A program made the position numbers and the translations under genes. Shown one piece after another: positions 1-6,071 of a stretch of 8,307 bases of DNA; the first letter of the stretch is position 1, and each line of letters opens with the position of its first letter. The notes below the pieces were generated by a model. That model saw nothing but the letters and a program-made list of their open reading frames with translations, did no database searches and was not told where the DNA came from. This stretch comes from Parcubacteria group bacterium SW_4_49_11 (GTDB lineage Bacteria; Patescibacteriota; Minisyncoccia; SW-4-49-11), in the NCBI GenBank assembly GCA_003021915.1, contig PXOY01000009.1, forward strand, positions 1-8,307, read 5' to 3'.

Positions 1-128
1 CCGTATATCTACTGTATATCAAGCCGCAAGGCTTATATATCGCGCCGTCAGGCGCATGTATCAACCGTGTATCGTGCTCGAAGAGCACATGTATCGTTTC
101 CGAAGGAAACATATATCCATCGTATATC
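1..128 (+). repeat. Phased heptamer/hairpin array (left end cut by window)
   Basis: Eight copies of the heptamer RTRTATC lie at 3-9, 14-20, 35-41, 56-62, 67-73, 89-95, 111-117 and 122-128. Their starts are 11, 21, 21, 11, 22, 22 and 11 nt apart. Gaps are either 4 nt (TACT, AACC, CATC) or perfect small hairpins of unrelated sequence: AAGCC-GCAA-GGCTT (21-34), GCGCC-GTCA-GGCGC (42-55), GTGCTC-GAA-GAGCAC (74-88) and GTTTCC-GAA-GGAAAC (96-110). Heptamers after a hairpin start with A (four of four); those after a 4-nt spacer start with G. The layout repeats as heptamer-hairpin-heptamer-hairpin-heptamer (14-62, 67-117). No ORF explains it. The structure is plainly visible; its function is unknown. 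Strand is given as plus because G.T wobbles, which would be A.C mismatches on the other strand, extend the stems only there. From memory, similar GATATAC-type arrays occur in other bacterial genomes, but I could not verify this. Confidence 0.9.
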
Positions 129-178
129 AAATTTTGCTGGCTTCTTTTTATTCTTGCTACCTGCTACGTGCTACTTTT
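129..178. repeat. T-rich tail with triple GCTACNT repeat
   Basis: After the last heptamer comes a T-rich stretch and then three tandem 7-mers, GCTACCT, GCTACGT and GCTACTT (156-176), running into T6 (175-180). The T run overlaps the TAA stop of the membrane-protein gene read on the opposite strand, so that gene ends exactly at the border of the non-coding block. Together with the array at 1-128 this looks like one end of a larger non-coding or mobile element whose other end lies outside the window. From memory, GTAGCA-type tandem tails flank small four-helix-bundle (S23/Avd-like) genes in some bacteria; no such gene is visible here, so this link is a guess. Confidence 0.6.
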
Positions 179-1894
179 TTAGGCTTCCGGCTTCTCTTTC
201 TGTGGCTCCGAATCATGTTCTCGTTTCCACACCAAGGCCACACCGATAAAGACCAGTCCGAGGAAGAAGAAGGTTGCGATACGAGGCAGAATAGACATAT
301 CCCACACATCGACGATAAGCAGACGGGCGATTACAGCGGCAAAAATGATTGCTCCGTACACGCGCACTCCAAGGACCCCTTTGGTATCTCCAAAGATATA
401 GAGCGCAAGTCCGCTGATGGCATACATCACCAAAGATAATCCCGTCGCAAATCCGTCTTGTAAGGCTTCAATCGAATGAGAGACAAGCCAAATGAGTGCG
501 AAGAAATACAACGAAGCCAAAATCAAGAGCACATTGCCCATCGGTTCCCCCTCTTCTTCGGAAGAGGCCACACTCGCTCGCAACCCTTTGATATCCCCCC
601 CGGTAAGAAGCAAGACCACCATGAACATGGCAAGAACGGCAAAGTCTCCGTGCCAAACACTTTCTCCCCATTTTTCAGAAAACAAATGAGTGAGAGAAAG
701 TACAAAGGGGATCACAAATAATAGAGAAAGATTTTCCGTGACTTTGACGTTCCTCACTAAGGGGTAACTTGCCAACACGATGGCGGCCACCTCCAACATA
801 AGAGCAATTTTGAGAGCCGGCCCGTCAAACTGAAGTGCGGTCGCCACACCGACGAGCATCACAGAGATTGCTCCATAGAGAATAACGGGCAATATGTCGT
901 TTGTGCGCCGCGCGATTCCCACAGCACCTCCGACAAAGACAATCGCCCACGCGAGGAGCGCGAGGCTATCCCAAGACCCGGGAAGAAACGCAAATACCCA
1001 ACCGAGCAAGAACAGTCCGTTGAGACCCGCGCTAAAAAGGTCGGCAACACTCCGCTCGTTCCGATTTTGAATAATATTCGCGGTATTGGTGATAAAGAAG
1101 GCCAAAACAAGAACAAATCCTATGGCCAATACCCCTTGCTCATCTCCCTGGGGAAACTCTCCTCTTCTTAATCCCTGGGTAACCCAATACCAAAAACTCC
1201 TGTAGCCCATTAAAATGAGCGCAATAAGGGTAAGAGAACGCCATTTGGTCACAAAAACCGTCCACAACGTTCCCAACACCAGTATTAAGTAGTACGTAAA
1301 TTCTAATAAGACATCAATTTGTCCCTCGTTGGGTGTGACGACGTTCGGAATATACATCCCCGCAACAAGGGCCACCACGGACATCCAATATACGCGATAC
1401 GCCACGCTGGCGACTGTAGTAGCTACGAGAGATAAGAACATGATGCCCAAGGCCACTACGGGTGGAAACAGGGCACCTTTTACTTGCTCTGTATCAAAAA
1501 ACTGCTCTTGAAATTGCGCACCGGCAACGGTCGCAATGATAATCAGAGAACCAAGTACCTTTAAGACTGCTCCCTGATTTGTGCGGTGGTTCATGAGCCA
1601 AAAGCCCCCTACAGACACACACAGACCGAACAAAAGTCCTATGGTAAGCAAAACGATAGGACCAACCCAATTTCTGCTGACCGCTTCACTAATAAACCAG
1701 GCCACCGCTAAAATAACAAACAAGGCTCCCAGTTTCAGAAGCCAATCTTCTTTGAGCCATCGAATAAGGCCGGGGCCCTTCGGTTGAGAATCGTTGTTTG
1801 GCTGAGGAGACTCCGAGCTATCCGGGGAAGACTCGTCGGGTTCTTTTTGTTTGTTATCTAATTCTTCCTGAGGATCTTGAGGACCGTCAGCCAT
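179..1894 (-). CDS. DUF2339-like polytopic membrane protein
   Basis: A 571-residue integral membrane protein of unknown function. Residues 1-41 are hydrophilic and rich in Asp, Glu, Ser and Pro, probably a disordered cytoplasmic tail. From about residue 51 the chain is nearly continuous hydrophobic segments; I count about 18 candidate membrane helices, the first two at about 51-70 and 77-101. The last pair, with the sequence ARLLIVDVWDM followed by LPRIATFFFLGLVFIGVAL, matches the typical C-terminal signature of DUF2339 proteins as I remember them. A charged 15-residue tail ends the protein. The ATG at 1894 is chosen because it opens the acidic tail; no clear Shine-Dalgarno is visible. It is the last of three minus-strand genes, 68 nt after nfo, and its TAA touches the repeat block at the left edge. 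No catalytic motif is recognisable. Family assignment is fairly secure; transporter, envelope or polymer-related roles would all be guesses. Confidence 0.72.
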   Translation of the reverse strand: MADGPQDPQEELDNKQKEPDESSPDSSESPQPNNDSQPKGPGLIRWLKEDWLLKLGALFVILAVAWFISEAVSRNWVGPIVLLTIGLLFGLCVSVGGFWLMNHRTNQGAVLKVLGSLIIIATVAGAQFQEQFFDTEQVKGALFPPVVALGIMFLSLVATTVASVAYRVYWMSVVALVAGMYIPNVVTPNEGQIDVLLEFTYYLILVLGTLWTVFVTKWRSLTLIALILMGYRSFWYWVTQGLRRGEFPQGDEQGVLAIGFVLVLAFFITNTANIIQNRNERSVADLFSAGLNGLFLLGWVFAFLPGSWDSLALLAWAIVFVGGAVGIARRTNDILPVILYGAISVMLVGVATALQFDGPALKIALMLEVAAIVLASYPLVRNVKVTENLSLLFVIPFVLSLTHLFSEKWGESVWHGDFAVLAMFMVVLLLTGGDIKGLRASVASSEEEGEPMGNVLLILASLYFFALIWLVSHSIEALQDGFATGLSLVMYAISGLALYIFGDTKGVLGVRVYGAIIFAAVIARLLIVDVWDMSILPRIATFFFLGLVFIGVALVWKREHDSEPQKEKPEA

Positions 1895-1962
1895 AGTGGT
1901 ACGCGTTATGTTTTTTGTTATTTACACCGTATCACAAAAAAAGAACTTCCAAAAAACAAACG

Positions 1963-2805
1963 TTACTGCAAGCCTCGCAAAATTTCCACGTTCCGCTCAT
2001 CCGGACCTTTCCCCTCAAATCCGGGCGTTTCCAAAATCATGGGCAATTCTTTGGTGCGGGAATCATTGAGTAACGCGGTAAAGGCCGACGTGTCTATGTA
2101 GCCCTCTCCTAAATTTTCGTGTCGATCGCGATACGACTCAAACTCGTCGCGACTGTCATTGATATGCAGACATTCCAACCGGTCGAGCCCGAATTGCTTG
2201 TCAGCCTCGGTCAGGACTTCATCCAGATTCTCCTCAGACGTGATATCATAGCCGCCCGCGTGCAGATGGCAGGTATCGAGGCACACGCCCAAGCGTTCAT
2301 CTCCGATCTGATGAATAATCCACCCGATTTCTTCCAAGGTAACCCCAATCTTACGCGTGCCCATGTTCTCAATGATAAACATGGTATCGTCGGGCGTATT
2401 GGCGAGAATGTCCCGAAGCTTTTCGAGAACCGGTTCGTATTTTTGGGTGGAGAGCTCGGGCTCGGCTTTTTTGTCTTTGAATGATCCGACGTGCACCACG
2501 CTTCCGCGCACCCCTACCTCGGAAGCGACACCAAGCTCGCGCGTCATCAATCGGCGCGACATCTCTCCCGTCTTGCCGGTATCGGCGAGATTAATGAGGT
2601 ACGAGGCATGAAAATACGCGTACGCGATATTCTTTTCCTCCCGCGTCTGAAAGAACGCCTCCCGTTCTTCGTCGGAGAGTTCGGGAAAATTCCACCCACG
2701 CGGCGAGGCGGAAAACATCTGCAGTACGTCTCCGCCGATATTCGCCACGCGCTTCGCGGCCTGGGCATACCCGCCGGAAATGGAGACATGTCCGCCAATA
2801 GGCAT
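1963..2805 (-). CDS. nfo: Deoxyribonuclease IV (AP endonuclease IV)
   Basis: A 280-residue endonuclease IV, which nicks DNA 5' to abasic sites and removes blocking 3' ends in base excision repair; it should act in the cytoplasm with zinc. The length is close to the E. coli enzyme (285). It opens with GGHVSISGG, as the family does. By alignment from memory, all nine metal ligands of the E. coli enzyme are present: His66 (in FHASYLIN), His105 (VVHVGS), Glu146 (IENMG), Asp177 and His180 (CLDTCH), His214 (LHINDS), Asp227 and His229 (YRDRHENLGEG) and Glu259 (ILETPG). An in-frame stop 12 nt upstream fixes ATG 2805 as the furthest possible start. No convincing Shine-Dalgarno precedes it; an extended -10-like TGGTATCCT lies about 30 nt upstream. 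It follows argS by 79 nt on the same strand, so co-transcription is possible. No sign of damage. Confidence 0.95.
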   Translation of the reverse strand: MPIGGHVSISGGYAQAAKRVANIGGDVLQMFSASPRGWNFPELSDEEREAFFQTREEKNIAYAYFHASYLINLADTGKTGEMSRRLMTRELGVASEVGVRGSVVHVGSFKDKKAEPELSTQKYEPVLEKLRDILANTPDDTMFIIENMGTRKIGVTLEEIGWIIHQIGDERLGVCLDTCHLHAGGYDITSEENLDEVLTEADKQFGLDRLECLHINDSRDEFESYRDRHENLGEGYIDTSAFTALLNDSRTKELPMILETPGFEGKGPDERNVEILRGLQ

Positions 2806-2884
2806 ACGTCTGGAAGGTTAGGCTTTAGATTTTAGGATACCAGATGAGAGCATCGCTTTCTATAGGCCTTTCTTGACGTTCTTC

Positions 2885-4726
2885 TTACAACTTTTCGGGT
2901 ACCGGTACGTTAAGAATTTCGAGTCCGTTCTCCAAAACCTGCACGACCGCGGAAATCAAGACAATACGCGATTTCTTTAGGTCTTCGTCATACGTATTCT
3001 TGATCGAGATTTGACCGTACAGGGTATTAAACAGAGAGGCCAACTTCTCTAAGTGTGTACACAAAACGTGGGGAGCGTGTTGATGTACAGCATGCCACAA
3101 GATCCACGGATACATACTGAGATGTTTCGCGATCTGAAACTCAATGTCCGAGTCGAACCGAAGCTCGGGTGCTTCCATGTTCATGGCTCGTTGCGTATCC
3201 TCGATCTGTTCGAGCATGGAATAAATACGCGCGATGGTGTACTGAAGATACGTTGCGCTCTCGCCTTCCAAGCTCAGCATTTGATCCCAGTCAAAATCGA
3301 TTTCTTTCGTACGTACGTGCCGCAGATTATGATACAACACCGCTCCCTGACCGACTTTACGTGCGATGTCTTGCTGCTGGCTTTCTTCGAGTTCCGGACG
3401 TTTGTTTTTTATAATCCGCTCCGCGCGCGCGACCGCCTCATCTAACACATCGCTCAAGGTAACCAACCGCCCCTTGCGCGTGGACATTTTTTTACCGCCG
3501 GCGCGCACCAGACCGAATCCTACGTGCTCCACGCGGACAGTGCCTATGAGCTCCAAAGCACGTGTAAGAGTAAACACCTGCTGAAAATGCAGCGACTGCT
3601 CGTTTCCCACTACATACAGTATCCTATGCGGAGCAAATAACCCTTCTCGGTATGCGAGTGCGGCTACGTCCCGCGTCAGATAAAGCGTAGTGCCGTCGCC
3701 TTTCTGCATAAGAAACGTATCAAATCGCTTAATCCCATCCACGACCAGTGCTCCATTTTCTGCACGATGCGTAAACTGTTGTTTTTCTGCGTCTTCAATG
3801 ACATACGCTGCTTGCGGTTCGTGATAGCTCTCGCCCACCATCAGATCAAACATGATGTCCAGCCGGTCATAGACACCTTCAAATTCTCGGATACTCACCT
3901 CCCGAATGTGTTGCCACATCGCGATCAGATCTGGATCTTTCTCTTCCAACCGCTTAAACGTCTCACGTGCTCTCTCTTGTAGTTCCGGATCTGCCTCAGC
4001 GCGCTCGGTGAACGAGACATAGAGGTTCTTCAGCTCCTCAATCGGATCGTCACTCGTGTCCACGTCCAGGTCCGATTCTTGATATGCGTACAACAATGCT
4101 CCAAACTGCGTGCCCCAATCTCCGATATGATTATCTCGAATAACGTGGGCACCACTACGCTCATAGAGCCTTGCCAACACTTCTCCGATAATCGTGGAGC
4201 GCAAATGACCGATACTCATAGGTTTGGCAATGTTGGGCGAGGAATATTCTATAAAAATACGCTCATCCTCAAACTCCGGATTAGAGCCATAATTCGCGCC
4301 CAGCATCAAGACCTGCTGCAGAACGCTCTGATACACACGTTGCTGATTCAGATGAATATTCAGATACCCCTGAATAGACTCCGCACTCGCCAAATAGCGA
4401 AACTTGTCCGAGGCACAGATATACTTAGCTACCGTATCCGCAAGTTCGGACGGTGAAGTGCCAAGCGTGGAGGCCAACGGAAACATCGCCATCGCAAAAT
4501 CCGCTTTGATGTGCGCGGGAGGCAAGTCAAGATGCAAACCCGATCCCTTATCAAACTCAATTTCGAGCGCTTCATGAATGGCTGTATGTAATTCCTCATG
4601 GATGACAAAAATAGCATATTCGTTCCAAGCGATAGACGGTCCCTGCCGTTCGGCGTCCGCGAGACGCTTCGCGCATTCCTCAACTTCCTCTTCTGTTTCG
4701 TCCCAATACGTGTCAAAATTTGACAT
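2885..4726 (-). CDS. argS: Arginine--tRNA ligase
   Basis: A 613-residue class I aminoacyl-tRNA synthetase that attaches arginine to tRNA-Arg using ATP in the cytosol. The N-terminal tRNA-contact domain runs to about residue 150. The Rossmann catalytic core carries the HIGH-type motif SIGHLRST (171-178), followed by the ArgRS-typical DNHIGDWGTQFG (198-209). The KMSKS-type loop is KKMSTRKG (412-419). The C-terminal anticodon-binding DALR domain includes ATYLQYTIARIYSML (491-505) and ends in GLEILNVPVPEKL, close to the family's usual PE[RK][ML] ending. About 40 acidic residues precede the part that aligns with typical ArgRS N-termini. No other Met occurs before residue 79, so ATG 4726 is the only credible ATG start. 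The strong Shine-Dalgarno AAAGGAGG lies 37 nt upstream, too far to serve this start directly, and an intervening 7-codon ORF may couple to it. Divergent from aspS; nfo lies downstream. Confidence 0.96.
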   Translation of the reverse strand: MSNFDTYWDETEEEVEECAKRLADAERQGPSIAWNEYAIFVIHEELHTAIHEALEIEFDKGSGLHLDLPPAHIKADFAMAMFPLASTLGTSPSELADTVAKYICASDKFRYLASAESIQGYLNIHLNQQRVYQSVLQQVLMLGANYGSNPEFEDERIFIEYSSPNIAKPMSIGHLRSTIIGEVLARLYERSGAHVIRDNHIGDWGTQFGALLYAYQESDLDVDTSDDPIEELKNLYVSFTERAEADPELQERARETFKRLEEKDPDLIAMWQHIREVSIREFEGVYDRLDIMFDLMVGESYHEPQAAYVIEDAEKQQFTHRAENGALVVDGIKRFDTFLMQKGDGTTLYLTRDVAALAYREGLFAPHRILYVVGNEQSLHFQQVFTLTRALELIGTVRVEHVGFGLVRAGGKKMSTRKGRLVTLSDVLDEAVARAERIIKNKRPELEESQQQDIARKVGQGAVLYHNLRHVRTKEIDFDWDQMLSLEGESATYLQYTIARIYSMLEQIEDTQRAMNMEAPELRFDSDIEFQIAKHLSMYPWILWHAVHQHAPHVLCTHLEKLASLFNTLYGQISIKNTYDEDLKKSRIVLISAVVQVLENGLEILNVPVPEKL

Positions 4727-4729
4727 ACT

Positions 4730-4753
4730 TCAATATATTACTCGTTCTAGCAT
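4730..4753 (-). CDS. Possible 7-codon leader ORF before argS (MLERVIY)
   Basis: On the minus strand an ATG at 4753-4751 opens MLERVIY and stops at TGA (4732-4730), three bases before the argS ATG and in the same reading frame as argS. It sits 10 nt downstream of AAAGGAGG (4771-4764), the best Shine-Dalgarno in the region, while argS itself has none nearby. This layout suits stop-restart coupling, and the peptide contains one Arg codon (CGA), which hints at control by arginine charging. The alternative is that the TGA is read through or is a base error, giving an ArgS nine residues longer. The sequence pattern is certain; that it is translated is inference. Confidence 0.35.
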   Translation of the reverse strand: MLERVIY

Positions 4754-4763
4754 ATCACATGTT

Positions 4764-4771
4764 CCTCCTTT
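4764..4771 (-). promoter_or_regulatory. Strong Shine-Dalgarno AAAGGAGG in the argS leader
   Basis: The plus-strand bases CCTCCTTT read AAAGGAGG on the minus strand, a near-perfect ribosome binding site. The spacing is 10 nt to the leader ATG at 4753 but 37 nt to the argS ATG at 4726. It therefore decides where ribosomes enter and points to the leader ORF. Confidence 0.6.
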
Positions 4772-4797
4772 ACAAAACCCGTTGTATGCCGCATTAT
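4769..4797 (+). promoter_or_regulatory. Candidate aspS promoter (sigma70-type)
   Basis: TTTACA (4769-4774, five of six matches to TTGACA), a 17-nt spacer and CATTAT (4792-4797, four of six matches to TATAAT) would start RNA near 4804 and leave an 18-nt leader before the aspS ATG. An AGGAAA stretch at 4804-4809 could act as a ribosome binding site but would sit at the very 5' end of the RNA. The -10 bases are shared with the better argS promoter on the opposite strand, so the two promoters probably cannot fire together. Confidence 0.4.
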
Positions 4798-4821
4798 ACG
4801 GGCAGGAAATAATATTTTCAT
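4793..4821 (-). promoter_or_regulatory. Candidate argS promoter (sigma70-type)
   Basis: On the minus strand ATGAAA (4821-4816, four of six matches to TTGACA) is followed by a 17-nt spacer and a perfect TATAAT (4798-4793). The start of transcription would fall near 4786, giving a leader of about 60 nt that contains the strong Shine-Dalgarno. The -35 box directly abuts the aspS start codon, and the -10 box overlaps the candidate aspS -10 box on the other strand. Confidence 0.55.
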
Positions 4822-6063
4822 ATGAGCTCGGAACGAATTCACGCGCGCTACGTATCAGAACACATTGGAGAACAAGTAACCCTCAAAGGCTGGGCCCAGA
4901 CCATTCGAGATCAAGGAAAAATCGCTTTCGTGGTGCTTCGCGACGTAACCGATACCGTGCAATTAGTCATCACCAAAAACGACGATACAGACGTCTTGGA
5001 AACCGTACAAAATCTCTCGACCGAATCCGTGATCGAAGTGACCGGAACGGCTCAAAGCTCCGATCAGGCTCCCGGCGGTCGTGAAGTAAAAATGGACTCC
5101 CTCACCGTCCTCTCCGCAGCCGCTGATCTTCCGATTCCGGTCGTTGAGAAAGAAGGAGAAACGCCGCACATTTCTAAGCGTCTCGACTATCGCTGGGTGG
5201 ATCTGCGCAAAGAAGAAACGCGCACCATCTTTGAAGTCTGGACCGAAATGGAACGTGCGTTTGAGGAATTTTGCCGCCGAGAAGGATTTATCGACGAAAA
5301 GGCATATCTCAGCCAGTCGCCCCAGTTCTATAAGCAGATGGCCATGGCCGCGGGGTTTGAAAACGTCTTTGAAGTGGGTGCCGTCTTTCGCGCGGAAAAG
5401 TCCTTCACTCCGCGCCATGCGACTGAGTTCACCGGGTTTGACGTTGAGATGTCGTTCATCGAAGGGCTACATGATCTTATCTCGTGGGAAGAGCGCATGC
5501 TCGTATACGTGTTAGAACAGATCCAAGAGACCTACGGGGAGCGTATTAAAGAACTGTATGGGACCGAGATAGTCGTACCCGAGATTCCCTTCCCGCGTAT
5601 TTCCATGAATGAAGCCAAAGCCATCTTGGCCGAGCGGGATATACCCAGCAAATCACCGGTAGACGTAAGCCCTGAAGAAGAGCGTGCGCTCGGCGAGTAC
5701 GCCCAAGAAGAATACGGACACGAATTTGTCTTCTTAACCGAGTACAGTACTCAAGTACGCCCGTTTTATCATATGCGTTCAGAGAACAATGTTACCAAAA
5801 GCGCGGATCTCCTCTATCGCGGACTGGAGATTACCACCCTCGCCCAACGCGAACACCGCCCTGAGGTTCTGAAACAACAGGCCCAAGAGAAAGGCATTGA
5901 TCCGCAATCGGTGGACTATTACATCGACTTCTTTCGCTACGGCTGCCCCCCGCACGGAGGTATGGGCATCGGCCCTAGCCGCATCATCAAACAGATGCTG
6001 GGACTGGAGAGCATTCGCGAGGCCACCTACCTCTTCCGCGGCCCCAAACGTATGAGCCCCTAA
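4822..6063 (+). CDS. aspS: Aspartate--tRNA ligase, archaeal type, with internal deletion
   Basis: A 413-residue class II synthetase that charges tRNA-Asp (possibly also tRNA-Asn) with aspartate. Residues 17-100 form the OB-fold anticodon domain (LKGWAQTIRDQGK). The motif 1 helix spans about 132-156. The substrate segment AYLSQSPQFYKQM is at 161-173. Motif 2 is FRAEKSFTPRH...EFTGFDVEMSF (189-212). Motif 3 is GGMGIGPSRII (379-389), with the ATP-binding Arg387 and the C-terminal ending RMSP. This is the archaeal/eukaryotic architecture also seen in CPR bacteria. Oddly, GFI (155-157) runs straight into DEKAYL. Relatives have about 24 more residues here, holding the motif 1 proline and the S/TEGG-type flipping loop. 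The loss is in frame and the usual length of about 437 would be restored by adding it. Residue 340 is Leu where family members have Gly. Whether the enzyme is active is uncertain. The Nudix gene follows by 8 nt. Confidence 0.9.
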   Translation: MSSERIHARYVSEHIGEQVTLKGWAQTIRDQGKIAFVVLRDVTDTVQLVITKNDDTDVLETVQNLSTESVIEVTGTAQSSDQAPGGREVKMDSLTVLSAAADLPIPVVEKEGETPHISKRLDYRWVDLRKEETRTIFEVWTEMERAFEEFCRREGFIDEKAYLSQSPQFYKQMAMAAGFENVFEVGAVFRAEKSFTPRHATEFTGFDVEMSFIEGLHDLISWEERMLVYVLEQIQETYGERIKELYGTEIVVPEIPFPRISMNEAKAILAERDIPSKSPVDVSPEEERALGEYAQEEYGHEFVFLTEYSTQVRPFYHMRSENNVTKSADLLYRGLEITTLAQREHRPEVLKQQAQEKGIDPQSVDYYIDFFRYGCPPHGGMGIGPSRIIKQMLGLESIREATYLFRGPKRMSP

Positions 6064-6071
6064 GCGTTCCT

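Noticed and set aside
1..128. The left-edge array as a CRISPR array
   Set aside because: The repeats are only 7 nt, the gaps are 4 nt or self-complementary hairpins instead of unique spacers of 25-40 nt, and no cas gene is present.
56..439. Plus-strand ORF of 127 codons spanning the array and the membrane-protein gene
   Set aside because: It runs through hairpin repeats and then antisense to a clear membrane protein; the translation shows no recognisable family.
1931..1962. Intrinsic terminator after nfo on the minus strand
   Set aside because: There are T-rich runs after the stop codon, but only a weak 4-bp stem lies nearby and it is about 10 nt from the T run.
2119..2484. Plus-strand ORF of 121 codons inside nfo
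   Set aside because: Antisense to nfo, whose nine metal ligands are all encoded on the other strand; no motif in the antisense product.
4730..4732. Recoded TGA (glycine, as in Gracilibacteria/SR1) before argS
   Set aside because: None of the six long genes contains an internal TGA, and the Nudix gene ends naturally on TGA, so TGA is a stop here.
4578..5084. Plus-strand ORF of 168 codons across the argS and aspS starts
   Set aside because: Overlaps two well-supported genes and their shared promoter; the product is Arg/Ser-rich with no family resemblance.
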